This document shows, piece by piece, positions 12,901 to 23,750 of a DNA stretch of 64,000 nt. A program made the translations under genes and the position numbers. This DNA is from Puccinellia tenuiflora (taxonomy: Eukaryota > Streptophyta > Magnoliopsida > Poales > Poaceae): the NCBI GenBank assembly GCA_012064385.1, contig QRDG01001906.1, positions 62,001 to 126,000 of the forward strand, read 5' to 3'. How positions within the stretch are numbered: position 1 is the stretch's first letter; the number at the start of each line of letters is the position of its first letter. The notes beneath the pieces were generated by a model that was not told the DNA's origin, made no database searches, and was given only the letters and a program-made list of their open reading frames with translations.

Positions 12901-13120
12901 TATTTGCTTCTTCAAGGTTTGTAAACACTATGTATGAGACGACACCCTGAGGTGGCCATCTCTATGCACGACTTGGTTTGTAATATTTCAGATGTTTGTG
13001 GACCCGCAATGTTTCTGCTGTACCACCCTGAGGGATGTAATATTTGCGGAACGGTGTTCTGTGAGTGTTTTGTCAACGACTTGCATACTACAACATGCAG
13101 TGGTATGCCGGGTCACCGCA
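9929..13120 (+). mobile_element. Solo LTR nested in LARD internal domain (copy B)
   Basis: A 3192-bp LTR starts TGTAGTACCCC and ends …CACCGCA, flanked by the 5-bp duplication ccggc (9924-9928 and 13121-13125). No PBS, internal domain or second LTR is present, so it is a solo LTR. The insertion split the gag-position ORF without changing its phase. A TATAAA occurs at 10273-10278, before a pyrimidine-rich start near 10380. The same LTR at the same target site is present in copy A, so the tandem duplication happened after this insertion. Confidence 0.85.
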
Positions 13121-13125
13121 CCGGC

Positions 13126-13266
13126 CCATCCCGACGAATCCCCGAGCAGGTTCCGATCCTCGAAGGTGTTCCTGTATCCTCCGACCTTGCGGAAGAAGGG
13201 GACGTGGACACCACTCTTCGGCTCGGCCGCACTCCACCATCTGTGAAGGGCCGCCAAGCGGAGTAA
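13126..13266 (+). pseudogene. C-terminal piece of LARD gag-position ORF (copy B)
   Basis: This is the continuation of the ORF that starts at 9350, after the solo LTR and its TSD. It is phase-compatible and ends in the stop codon at 13264-13266. It is identical in outline to 2755-2900. Confidence 0.5.
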
Positions 13267-13745
13267 GATCTGTTTAGTTTAGCCGGAGTGGCGCTTATGA
13301 GATGTTAGATGAGAGTTTGTGAGACTGTTTGTAATTCATGCTTGCTTGTACGTGGGTTTTGGGTTGTGTCGAGTGTTTAGTAGCCGTTGTGTGCTCGTTA
13401 TCTGGCAGGGTTGAAGTGGTTGTTCCATGTTGTTTCAAGTTTTTTAGGGCCATAAAAGTGAAGCATTACTTTCTAAAATGATATTTTCCTCGAGTAGCAA
13501 GTTCTACTATCTGTGTGTTAGTGCCTCTGCAATTCTCTCTGCTGCAAGAACAGAACTGTGACAGCTCAGGGAAGATCTCAGGAATGCAAATCTGGATCTA
13601 AATCAGCAGTGAAGGCAAGTTTGATACATCAACAGAGTTCAGGACACAAGGAAAATTTCAGAAACAGAGGATACAAGTTCTACTCCAACATACGACACTC
13701 CCACTACCTCAGTACAATACAGGAGAGCACCCCAGGAAGAAAATC

Positions 13746-14121
13746 CTACTCCCTCTCGCGCTCAGTGGCATCACCTGAGGATGAGCTTGATTCACCTGAA
13801 GCCGGGTCGCGAGCCGCGCGACAGCGACGACGGATGGCACGAGCCGCCAGCTGCCCTCCAGTCGAAGGAACCACTGCATCAGCCACCTGCGGCAGCACCA
13901 CCTGCTCTCCCGCAGCCTGCCCCGCCAGCTCACTCACCGCCGGCACCGCACAGCATCACCGCCAGTGCCGTACCACCAGTCGTACAGAGCCACCAACAAG
14001 AGAACCACCGCCGCATACAACAGTGCCACCACCACCGAAGCCATGATCCAGAAGATCACGATCACGAACAGCTGCTTGAAGAATCCCGCTCCCTCTCGTA
14101 GATGGCTGAAAAGAAACCCAT
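13746..14121 (-). pseudogene. Antisense gene-like unit in LARD internal domain (copy B)
   Basis: This is the counterpart of 3381-3758. The ATG in GCCACCATGGG context is at 14121-14119. Here the hydrophobic segment is uninterrupted (minus-strand frame open from about 14308 to 13934, including IFWIMASVVVALLYAAVV and LYDWWYGTGG). A 2-bp loss near 13950 breaks the tail, and the TATA box has lost a T (ctataacgg). The two copies therefore carry different frame lesions. About 300 bp beyond the stop on the minus strand resembles an untranslated 3' region. The family is not recognised. Confidence 0.35.
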
Positions 14122-15058
14122 GGTGGCAGTGAAAGAGGAAGCTCGTGGGAGGAATTTCAGAGACCCCCGTTATAGCCGTGAGCTCGGATGCCGCGCACTG
14201 CTCAGCCTCGCGCGGGAAAGAGAGAGAATCGCGCGTAGTGCTCAGCCAATTGGCGCGAAACCACCGAGGTGCCCAAGCCGTGATGGCCGCTGCGCCGATT
14301 GACCGCACGTGCAGCAGTGCCGGAGAGGAGTGCTTCGCGCACTCGGAGACGGCCAGGTACGAGGGAAGATGCTGCGAGGAAGAAGAAGTTGGAAAGGAAG
14401 AGAGAGACTAGCAGGTGGACCCGCTCCCACATGACAGCCAGCAAGAAAATAGCCCCTGTGTGCCTCTATCCTTTCTCCACAGATCAGTCCCTCGTCTCTC
14501 CTCTGTTCATAGGGAAAGTTTTTGCCAAAATAATTTTGGGGATGGCCCTACCCCACGGTATCTGTGAGCCAATTATTGGCGACACGGATATTTTCTTTAG
14601 AAAGAAACCCTGTTACTTTTCAAAACCTGTGTATACATGAAAATGTATATACAGCTTTTCTAAAATAAAAACCCTAGATAGGGGATATGATTGGCATGCC
14701 CCTAATCTGCTTGTTTTGCAAAATTTGGTTGTGGGTTGATGATCTGTGTGTAGGTCTTGTTTGATCTTGCCACGCTTGTGTTGGTTGAACTAAAAACCAT
14801 AGGTTTAATTTTTGTTATTTAACCATAGTAAGAACCTATGTTGATTGGTTGTGTGAGCCACTGCCATGCCATCCTTAGAATGCATCGAGGGTGATAGAAA
14901 TATCGTACTGAGTGTTAATCGTTTTGGATGATAAACTCTAATGTTTGTAGGAAAAGTTTTAAAACATTTTAAATAGGGGTAGATTAAACCATACGAGAAA
15001 TATCTTGTATAACCCCGGGAATCTCTATAGTCTCCGAATCTCGGGACGAGATTCTTTT

Positions 15059-15070
15059 AAGGGGGGAAGG
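15059..15070 (+). other. Polypurine tract before LTR (copy B)
   Basis: The run aaggggggaagg lies two bases before TGTAACACCCC at 15073 and is the copy B equivalent of 4703-4714. Confidence 0.75.
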
Positions 15071-15072
15071 TT

Positions 15073-15182
15073 TGTAACACCCCGAAAATTCGTCCCTAAT
15101 TTTAGCGGTGTTTTCTGACCCCTGAAAAACTTTTTCCTCTATTCCTAAATGTTTCTTCAAATCTTTTGAGGATGATTTGACT
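15073..15182 (+). mobile_element. Truncated LTR start, ends at ambiguous base
   Basis: The first 110 bp of the LTR match 4717-4826 and stop at the N at 15183. The same LTR start occurs again at 15423 with small differences (for example gacacctg in place of gacccctg). This is the exact right edge of the near-identical tandem copy. Confidence 0.7.
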
Positions 15183-15183
15183 N

Positions 15184-15383
15184 TGAGGCGGGAAAGGTCT
15201 ACCCTCCCAAGAGCAAAGCCATTCGAGATAGCCAAGATCAGAGGCCTCGCCAGTGACCAAAACTTCTTGAAAAAGATCACCGGGAACCCATCCGGTCCCG
15301 GGGCCGTGTCCACCTTCATGCTGGCCAGGACAGCGTCCATCTCGTCCGCGGTGAAGGTTAGCATAAGCCCCTGGTTCTCCTTC
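15184..15383 (-). pseudogene. LINE reverse-transcriptase fragment
   Basis: The minus strand encodes about 65 residues of a non-LTR retrotransposon RT, including FTADEMDAVL and the typical APGPDGFPV.FFK.FW block. It is only ~200 bp, has no ends of its own, begins one base after the N and is followed by a second LARD internal-domain end and polypurine tract (15384-15420). It may be a real fragment or a misjoined read. Confidence 0.7.
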
Positions 15384-18129
15384 TCCGAATCTCGGGACGA
15401 GATCTTTTTAAGGGGGAAGGTTTGTAACACCCCGAAAATTCGTCCCTAATTTTAGCGGTGTTTTCTGACACCTGAAAAACTTTTTCCTCTATTCCTAAAT
15501 GTTTCTTCAAATCTTTTGAGGATGATTTGACTTTGGGATTGCTCTCTCAAAATTTTCCCGGTGATCCACGAACCACTCCAGCACCCGTGATAATTTTTAT
15601 GCTTAGGTTTTCTCTCGAAAACCCTAGCCCTGATTATCGAACCTCTAAAACCCTTTACTCCACCTACCAAAGAAAAGCCTGTTTCCAAAGCTGGAAAAAT
15701 TCCACCAAAAATACCAGAGACTCCCCTCCTCATACAAAGACAATCCATCCAAAAATATTGCATACTTCAATGCAATATTTCCAAGTTTATCCATATTCTC
15801 CATTATGCCATTTTCAATCCAGAAATTGTCTAGACACCTTCCACTCGTCCAAAAATTCTGCAATTTTGGTGAGGTGCATGATTTGACCTCCTGATCATTT
15901 CACTCCATTGGCCCAACCTCATTTGAGCAAATTTTTGAGGTACTTCCTTTGTAATGCCCTTTCCATGCCAAATTGTGATCTCCAAAGCAACCCCTAGATA
16001 CAAAAACCATTTGGCATTGCCACTTTGCCAGATTGACCAACTTCCTTATATAACCACATATCCAGAATATCAGATCAAGATCATCTGAGGAAGTGCACTT
16101 GGCATACCCATGCCATTAGGGCATTTTTGGACACCAATTTATTTGACCAAGCTCCAGGTCTCCATTGGATCTAAAACTCCACATACATACTACATACCCC
16201 TGTCCTAACCTACTGTGGATTTTGGGGATTTTTCTGAGTGGTGCAAGACCCCTGTCATTTCATCGAACACCTGGCGCACCCTTGGTTTTCTGAAAATCTT
16301 GTGTTACGAAGTTTGGAGTCCTTGAGTGATTCTTGTTTTGTTGAGTTGGCCTCGTCGTTACGAACCTAGTGGTGCAATCCTTTTTCAGTTTAGAGCTCCG
16401 AGTCACCAGGAATGCGACGATGCCGCTCGCGTCGCGCTCTGAACGTCCGGGACGCGCGCTTTGGTAAGACCTAAACTCCCGTTACTGCTGTGGTCGGTGC
16501 CTAATCCGCCTGCAGCAGTGTGCCTCGTGCTTCACTGTGCATCCAGCACGGCAGCCTCATCCTCTCCCCCTTCTTATCCCCCCCATGTGGCAAGGAAACG
16601 TCACCCATGACCTAGGTGGCCATCAATGGCCGCACCGGCCACCACCTACTTCTCCTCCTCTCCCTCTATATTAGGCCACCTCCAAGCCGGCCCGAGCAAG
16701 CCCTAGACACCCCACTCCTTTCCCTCTCCCTGCTCTTCCATTCAGAGCCGCAAGTGAGGGAGAGCACCCCAGTTTTGCCCCCGAGACCACCATGGCCGGA
16801 GCCCTACGAGCTCGGGCGCACGAGCAGGAGGCCGCCCCGCCTCCGGTTCCTCTTCCCACGGCCGCGGCACGCCACCGCCGTTCCAACCCCGCCGACGCCA
16901 AGGTCCCCGGCCCACCGTCGCCGCCCCCAAGCTCCACCCGAGCTCCCGCCGTGGCCGTCGTCGTCGTCGACCGTCTCGGCGAACCCCTCGGTTCCCCGGC
17001 TCCCTAGCCCCTTCCCCGACCGCGGCGTTCTGCCCCGGGGCCGTCCCTGCCGCCGGCCGGCCTCCCGGCGCGCTCCCCGGCCATCCCCGATCGGTACATG
17101 CTGGTTCCAGTACGTCGAGCAGGAGGAAGATGAAGCATGGATCGATCCCTCCTGATCTTCTCTTTTTTTCGAATCGTTTTTTTTCAGCCCAGTGCAGTAG
17201 CAGCAGCCCGGCAGGCCAGCAGCAGCTCGCAGCCCACCAGCAACCCGGCCAGGCGCAGCGCTGGCACGCGCGCGTGCGACGCGCCGTGGCCCAGCATCGG
17301 CCCGTGCTGTTTTTTTTCCGCGGATCTGTTTTTCTTTTCCTGCTGGACAGATTTTCGAACCTCCGTATCTTTTGAACCGTGACTCCGATTCAGGTGATCG
17401 AAGTTTGTAAATTCATAGTTTTAAGAGATCTATCCAGTGGTATAGGTTTTATATTTTTGTGAGATGCTTAGATTCTCAGCACCCGCGTATGCATGTATAG
17501 GTATTCCGCAGTACCGGCGAATTGAAACCCTATCCCACGACGTGCCCGTGACCTCCAAGCCAAATAGCGTCGATCGTCGAAGGCAAGCTAACCCCTTGCT
17601 ATGAGCCGTCCAGCAATATCATTTACTATTGTTTATTGTCTTGCCCGGTATTATATGCTTGTCTGTTTATTTATGCATGACTGTTGTTGTTCTTATTTGA
17701 TATAGGACTGATGATATTACCCCTGCCATGCTTTATTCATCATCCATGTATGCATTAGATTGATGTATGAATTATCTGTGTGCCTCACACTTGCGTGGCT
17801 GTGACAACTAAATAACAAAAACATGCGTTGATTGTTTGCTTCTTCTTCAACGCCGAGGCTAGGTGCGGACAAATGTCGGCCCGTGATCCTCGGAATTGGG
17901 GGCATTTGCCAAAAGAGTTATTTGCTTCTTGTCCCTCCGTCAAATATGGTTGGCGTAGACCACCCGGACTGCGACGCTTGGGAGCTGACTTTTCATTTGG
18001 TTCTTTTTGCCAAGATTGCTGACACCACGTCGAGATAACCCTCGAGTGGAATGGATGCTTTCTTTCTTATGAATGCTTTTCGGTTCATTGTTTGGAGGCC
18101 ACATGCCTCACCAACTTGTATTTGATCTA

Positions 18130-18310
18130 TGATGACACCGGCTGGAGGAACCGCTACAGTCATCTGTTCAAAACACTATGTTATAATCTGTAGTCGATCT
18201 GTGATGACGCTTGTTGGCGGACTCGCCACGATAGTCACCCGGTCGACGCTAACCAACTAGTTGATCTGTGATGACGCTTGTTGGCGGACTCGCCACGATA
18301 GTCACCCGGT
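18130..18310 (+). repeat. Tandem GATGACGCTTG repeat units in LTR2
   Basis: Two near-identical ~56-bp units (gtgatgacgcttgttggcgg … gatagtcacccggt) lie at about 18194-18310, preceded by a more divergent unit. They are related in plan to the GTGACACCGG units in LTR1. Confidence 0.6.
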
Positions 18311-18429
18311 TGATGCTAACCACTTGCTATTTTATTTTCTTACTCGACCCGTGGCTGCTACTGGACGGAGACCTCTCCGCCCTCGCCCGGTTGACTGTAT
18401 TGTTTTATTCTTTTCTCAACCTGAGGCTG

Positions 18430-21400
18430 TGTAACACCCTGGATTTTTGGCCTTTTGAAATTTTTTTTCCAAAAAGCCTTATTTTATTTATTTAAAATAC
18501 GTTTGGCTTTAAACCGCAGGAAAATGATTTAAAACTTGAAACTTCTGATCTGTTGAAACCAAGTGGGATCTTATACTCCTTATTCCCCTCCACTTGGCAC
18601 TGGTGTTTATAATTTTGACCTTGGTCAATATTTAATTTGGGAGAATTCTTTTCCTTTTGGAAATTCACTTTTAATTGGCCTTACAAAGGAACCCCTAGTT
18701 TTATGTCCCCAAAAATTCTACAAAAATTAGGGAACCTTCCCTAATGGATGTAGATCACTTTTCCAAGAAAATATGGTGTCACCCCTTAGGAAAACTCCCC
18801 TACAAAAATCTTTTTGTGTACTGCCCTTTTCTCAAAACTTTTTAGAATCTAACCAAATGATTTTTCCTGGATGAAACCAAGGCAGGGATAGGCTCTCCTC
18901 TACCCCTCCTACCTCAGGAAAAAAGGGGAGGTCCATCTAACATCTTATACCCCTCCAAACAGTAAACCCTAGTTTTGGCCAGTGCTGTTCTTTGAAAATT
19001 TTGGTCGGACCAACTTTCGAATTTGCAAAATGCTTGTTCAGCAAAGTGGTAGATCTTGGTTTTTGGCGCAGAGTGACGCGAGCAGTTTTCCATTTGGATC
19101 AAGGAGGAGGGAGATCGACGCCGATGCCGACAATGGCATGCTCTGGGCATGCCAAGACCGGCATGGGCATGACCGCAGGGGCGCCGCCCGATTTTGGTCG
19201 CCGGCGTCCTGTTCCCCCACGCACACCAGCTTGTCTCCCGCACCCCTCACTCGCCTCCCCACCTCCCAGCAGCCACGCGTCGCCGGCGGAGCCACTGGAC
19301 GGCGGCCGCGTTGACGCGCCCGTCGCTAGCCGACGCACCGCCCAAACCCTGTGCCGCCGGGACCCCCTCGTCAGCCCCTCCGCCGCCGCACGGACCGGTC
19401 CATCGCCGACGTTTAACCGCCGTGCAACCCCTGTGCCACCGCTCCGTCAACGCTCGCCACCGTCGCCACCATGCGGAGCCGACACCTCGCCGCGGCAATT
19501 AACCACGGCCACCGCGCGGACGCCCTATAAGAAGCCCCCCCGAGGCACCACCGAGCACCGCACCACCACTCCCACCTCACTCAGCGTCCACTGCCCCATC
19601 CTTGAGTCCGGAGGAGCCACCCCTCGCCGGAATCGAGCTCACCCCCACCGCACTGCCCCTCCGTCGAATTCGCACACCCCAGCCTCCCCCTGACCGATTC
19701 CCTCCACCCAGAGCCCCCACGGAACGCCGTGATGCTGATGCCGAGCTCGCCGGGGTAGCTGGTGGCCGGAATCGTCGTATCCGTCGTCGACCCGAAGCCA
19801 CCTCCGCCGGGGAAGACGCCCTGGTGCCGTCCGAGGTCGCCAGCAACCGCAAGTGCCCAGACGTGCCACGCCACCTCTTCCCGAGCCGCTCTGCTTCCCC
19901 TGCTTCCCCTCCCCCGAGCCCTAGCCGCAGGGAGGCACCGCCGGTGAGTCGCCGGAGCATCGCCGCCCTCCCCCTGTTTCCCGCGATTTTAAAAGGAAGA
20001 TACCGATTCGGGTTGAGACTGACTGGTGGGACCCCCATGTCAGGATTTTAAACATTTCAAACCGTTTTCCTAATTTTCTGTTTATTATTTTTCTGTTAAA
20101 AATAGACAGATTTTTGGTTGAACTTTGGAATCTAATAACTCCCTCAAAAATGCTCAGAAAAATGTGAAACTAATTTTGCTGGCTTTGTTATGAAATTCTC
20201 TTTCCATTGGGACCAGAAAATAAATTTTTGGAATTTATTTCCTTTGGATTTTATTCAATGACCTAGGAAGGGTTTTTGACGCTATTTCATGCCTCTTTGA
20301 ATAGATTCCGACCGTCCCGACGAAATAGGAGTTGTGCCCGAACCCGAAGGCAAGCCATCAACCCAATCTCAAGCTTGGTCGAACTTAGGACTTGTTTGAT
20401 TGCTGATTTAATACCTGCTGCATCTCACATGTCATATTGCATGTTAAATTACTGCACCCCTTACTTCTTATCTGTGCAACACCCGCATTCCCGAGACAAT
20501 GGCCGGGTCTCCCGCCTCAAGTCAAAGGAATGGGGGAATTATTACAACTGTGCGTCTCGCATTTGCGGGGCTTTGTTTGGTTCTTTCCTCTTCGCCGAGG
20601 TGAGGAGCGGACGAATGTCGTCTTATGATCCTCGGAGTTGGGGGCATTTGCCAAAAGAGTTATTTGCCTTGTCCCTCCGTCAAATATGGTTGGCATAGAC
20701 CAACCGGACTGCGACGCTTGGGAGCTGACTTTCCATTTGGTTCTTATTGCCGAGATTGCTGACACCACGTCAGGGTAAACCTCGAGTGGAATGGATGCTC
20801 TCTCATTTTATGAGTGCTTTTCGGTTCATTCTTTTGCGGTGACACCGGCCGGGTTGCCCGCCACCGTCACCCGTTTGAAATCTTACGCTATTACCTTGTG
20901 AACACTAACCCCCGTGTGACACCGGCCGGGTTGCCCGCCACAGTCACCCGGGTATTATTATTATTGCTATTATGGCATTGTTATCTATGCTTACAAGTAA
21001 TATGATTTCTATGCTATTGTTGTTATATACTTATGTTGTGCTGCTTGATTCATGTTGAAACTGAAATAAGAATTTGACTAAGAAGATAACCACCTCCCTC
21101 GACTAGATTGAGTCACATAGTGCCACTCACCAAACACACCTGCACAACATGCGTCGTTCACGTGGGCGAACCATGGCTAAGTATTCCATCTAGCCTCCTT
21201 TGACGCCACCCTTTTGGCAAGTTTAGTCGGTTACCTTTGTGGTCGGGGCTAGTCTTGCGAAGGTTCCGGAGCTAGGCGTCGCTCATTCGTTGGGGACGTG
21301 CCGGATTCACTTCGTCATAAGACGTGGTCCTAGAGGACGTGTCGGTGGCTATACAGGGAGTGTCCGGGTGGAATAAATGGCAATGGAAGTGTGGGTTTGT

Positions 21401-22238
21401 GCTGTCGCCAAGATGGGTTCTAGTACTTCGGTACCGGCGGTACAAACCTAGACTTCAGCGTATGGGAAAATGTTGCAACCTCTCGAGAGTGTAAATCTAG
21501 AATCTAGCCTTGTCCCTAGGTTATGGGACGAAGTTTGGTCCAGTCACACTAAGAGTCAGTCCGGTCGAGCAGGGAACTCACTAAATGAGACCTAGCAACA
21601 AATGAATGTGACAAGCCAGCCAGAGTTGGCAGGTGGCTAAGTAAGCCAGAGTTGGCTAGTGGCCGGAAGGCCCCATTGTGGTTACACGGTATTGAGTAAA
21701 ACATCATAGATTCAACTCCCCTCCAAAGGTAAGTAGGTAAGTTAGGTCCAACCGTTAAGCTTGGACTCACCCTTGCAACCAAATCCATGCCATGCTACAT
21801 TCTGAACTTATGCCATGCCATATAGATAGACTTTGTTTGATTTTGGGCTAATGACTTGCGAGTACCTCAAGTACTTACCTGGCTTCTCATGTGGCCAGAC
21901 CCCGTCGCTCCCGACGCCGAGTACCCGCTGTACGAGAACTAGGAACCCGTATCCCAGGCAGGACCCCGTGGAATAAGGCCCGATGTTGCCACGCTACTAT
22001 CTACGTTTCCGCTGCTACTTCCGCTAGAGGCTCAATGTTGGATAAATAATGTACATACTGTTGTGTGCGCATGTTGCGCGAACGCGGGAGCCTCACCCCG
22101 TGTTGTACCTTGTAATCCGCCCGAACTCGAAGCCATAAGTATGCGTTTGGTTATGCCTTTGCTATCAAGTTGACATATATCCAGTGTCTCTGGGACTGGT
22201 ATGTGGGGTAGTCCGATCATCTGGATCGGGGTGCCACA
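18430..22238 (+). mobile_element. Solo LTR nested in LTR2, TSD ggctg
   Basis: A 3809-bp LTR starts TGTAACACCCTGG and ends GGGTGCCACA, flanked by ggctg at 18425-18429 and 22239-22243. No PBS or internal domain is present. TATAAG at 19526-19531 precedes a GC-rich leader-like region containing several unsupported ORFs. It shares with LTR1 and LTR2 the ATGTCGTCTTATGATCCTCG…TGACACCACGTC block (20600-20768) and the GTGACACCGGCC module (20839-20956), so it is a related but distinct family. Confidence 0.88.
19526..19531 (+). promoter_or_regulatory. Putative TATA box of nested solo LTR
   Basis: TATAAG lies in a GC-rich context about 1.1 kb into the LTR, directly before a C-rich leader-like segment. 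This is the usual layout of the U3/R border in these long LTRs. Confidence 0.4.
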
Positions 22239-23750
22239 GGCTGGCACCGGCCGGAGGCATCTCCGCCACAGTCGCCCGGCTGATGCAAACTATCTATTGC
22301 TTGAAATATTGTGTTGCTAATCTTTTGATTGTTTGAGGAGTTATTATTATGTTATTGTGGTTATAGGGTTGGACTAATCTTTGTTGCTGGGACATGTGAA
22401 TGCTGAAACTTGATTAAATGAAACACCCCTCCAAGCAACGATGAGGTCTATTCATAGTGCCACTAATCTGAACCCTTGAACGCGATACCACCGTTGTCCC
22501 ATGGAAACCGTGACCTAGTAGGTTGTTGAGCCCCTTTTGTGCCATCTGTTGGGCGCAGTCGTTCGGTTGTGCTGTCCGAGGGGAGGGGTCGACAGGCACG
22601 GGTTCGACTGCGATAAGGAGTCCAGAGCTAGGCATACCCGGTAGCGCCGGGGGATGTGCCGGACTTACTTGCCCGTTGTACCATGCGTATAGGGTGGGGC
22701 AGGAGGGTGTCTTAGCAAGTGGACCGTCACGAGAATGTAATTTGCTTAGTACGGCTTTGGGCGTGATGAACCTGAGGTGTCGGCTGAGTGGAGAGCATTC
22801 TGACAGGTGGTAAAGCAAACTCTCGAGAGCATCAACCTAGCCAGCTAGCCCCGTTCCTGGGATATGGAACAACAGTTCGGTGTCAGTCACACTATGTGTC
22901 TTTGTCGTGTCCGGAGGTTAAACTTAAGATCTGTTTTAAACAATTGATGAACAACCTGACCTCACTTAATAAACAATAAGATGGTGCAGGGAACGTTGTT
23001 CAAGATAAGGAAGTGTGACAAGGCCAGTGGGCCTAGCAGTGGTGTCAGATGAGATTAGCCTCGTGAGGCTAGAGGCCAGTGGGCCTAGTTGTGATAATAT
23101 GATCTGTTGTGTTACTTACCAACTGGTACCCCGTTATTCGTCACAGGTAAGCTTTTTGTGTGACCCCCGGTACACGATCCAACCCCACCTGGCTTGGACT
23201 CTGTACTGGTGGTACTCCCGTTGTCTGCTTATACCATGTTTTGTTATGATGCCATGTTGCTACCCACTTGGACTGCCGTAAGTAGTCACTTGCCCTGTTT
23301 AGACTACTTTCTGTCGCTAGTTACTTGTTGCCTGATTGTTTGGCCGTTCATGTCTTGTGGTTATTTTCTTGCGAGTACATCATTGTACTCAGACTGGCTT
23401 TTCATGTGGCCAGACTTTGAGAGGATCCATCTCCTACCATAGCATGGAGATCGAGCAGGAGCGTGCTAGGATCAGTAGCCCAGCCAGATGCCTGTGGAAT
23501 GGAGCCGCACCAAGCCGTTGCCGTACCTTGTCTTCCGCTGCCAGTTGAACTCTGTCCCGTGCCATACTTGGCCATGATAATTCTTCATGCCTTGATGGCC
23601 ATGTAAACCATTTGTAGCCCTTTGGGCCTGATTGTGTAATGATATTTTCGCTATGTTGCATTGTCGTAACGTGCGTCCAGATATCCTGGGCTGGCGCACG
23701 GGGCGACCACCTCTCTGGCGATATGTGTCAGAGGGGGGTGTCACACAAAG

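Larger units (their letters stand above)
8994..15072 (+). mobile_element. LARD-type internal domain, complete (tandem copy B)
   Basis: This internal domain runs from the PBS at 8999 to the polypurine tract at 15059-15070. With the nested solo LTR (9929-13120 plus one TSD) removed it is about 2.9 kb. It contains one gag-position ORF and no protease, integrase or RT, so it is non-autonomous. The part after 10376 duplicates 1-4716. The following LTR begins TGTAACACCCC at 15073 but is interrupted at 15183. Confidence 0.75.
15423..23745 (+). mobile_element. Terminal LARD-type LTR (LTR2) with nested solo LTR
   Basis: It begins TGTAACACCCC after the polypurine run aagggggaagg and ends …GGGGGTGTCACA at 23745. 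No PBS follows, so this is the 3'-terminal LTR. Positions 23746-23750 (caaag) are the likely target-site duplication. Without the nested solo LTR (18430-22238) and one TSD it is about 4.5 kb. Relative to LTR1 the first ~450 bp differ by a few percent, 15890-16400 by more, the GC-rich 16560-17580 segment strongly, and 22788-23745 by about 5 %. TATA-like tatatt is near 16667. Confidence 0.75.
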
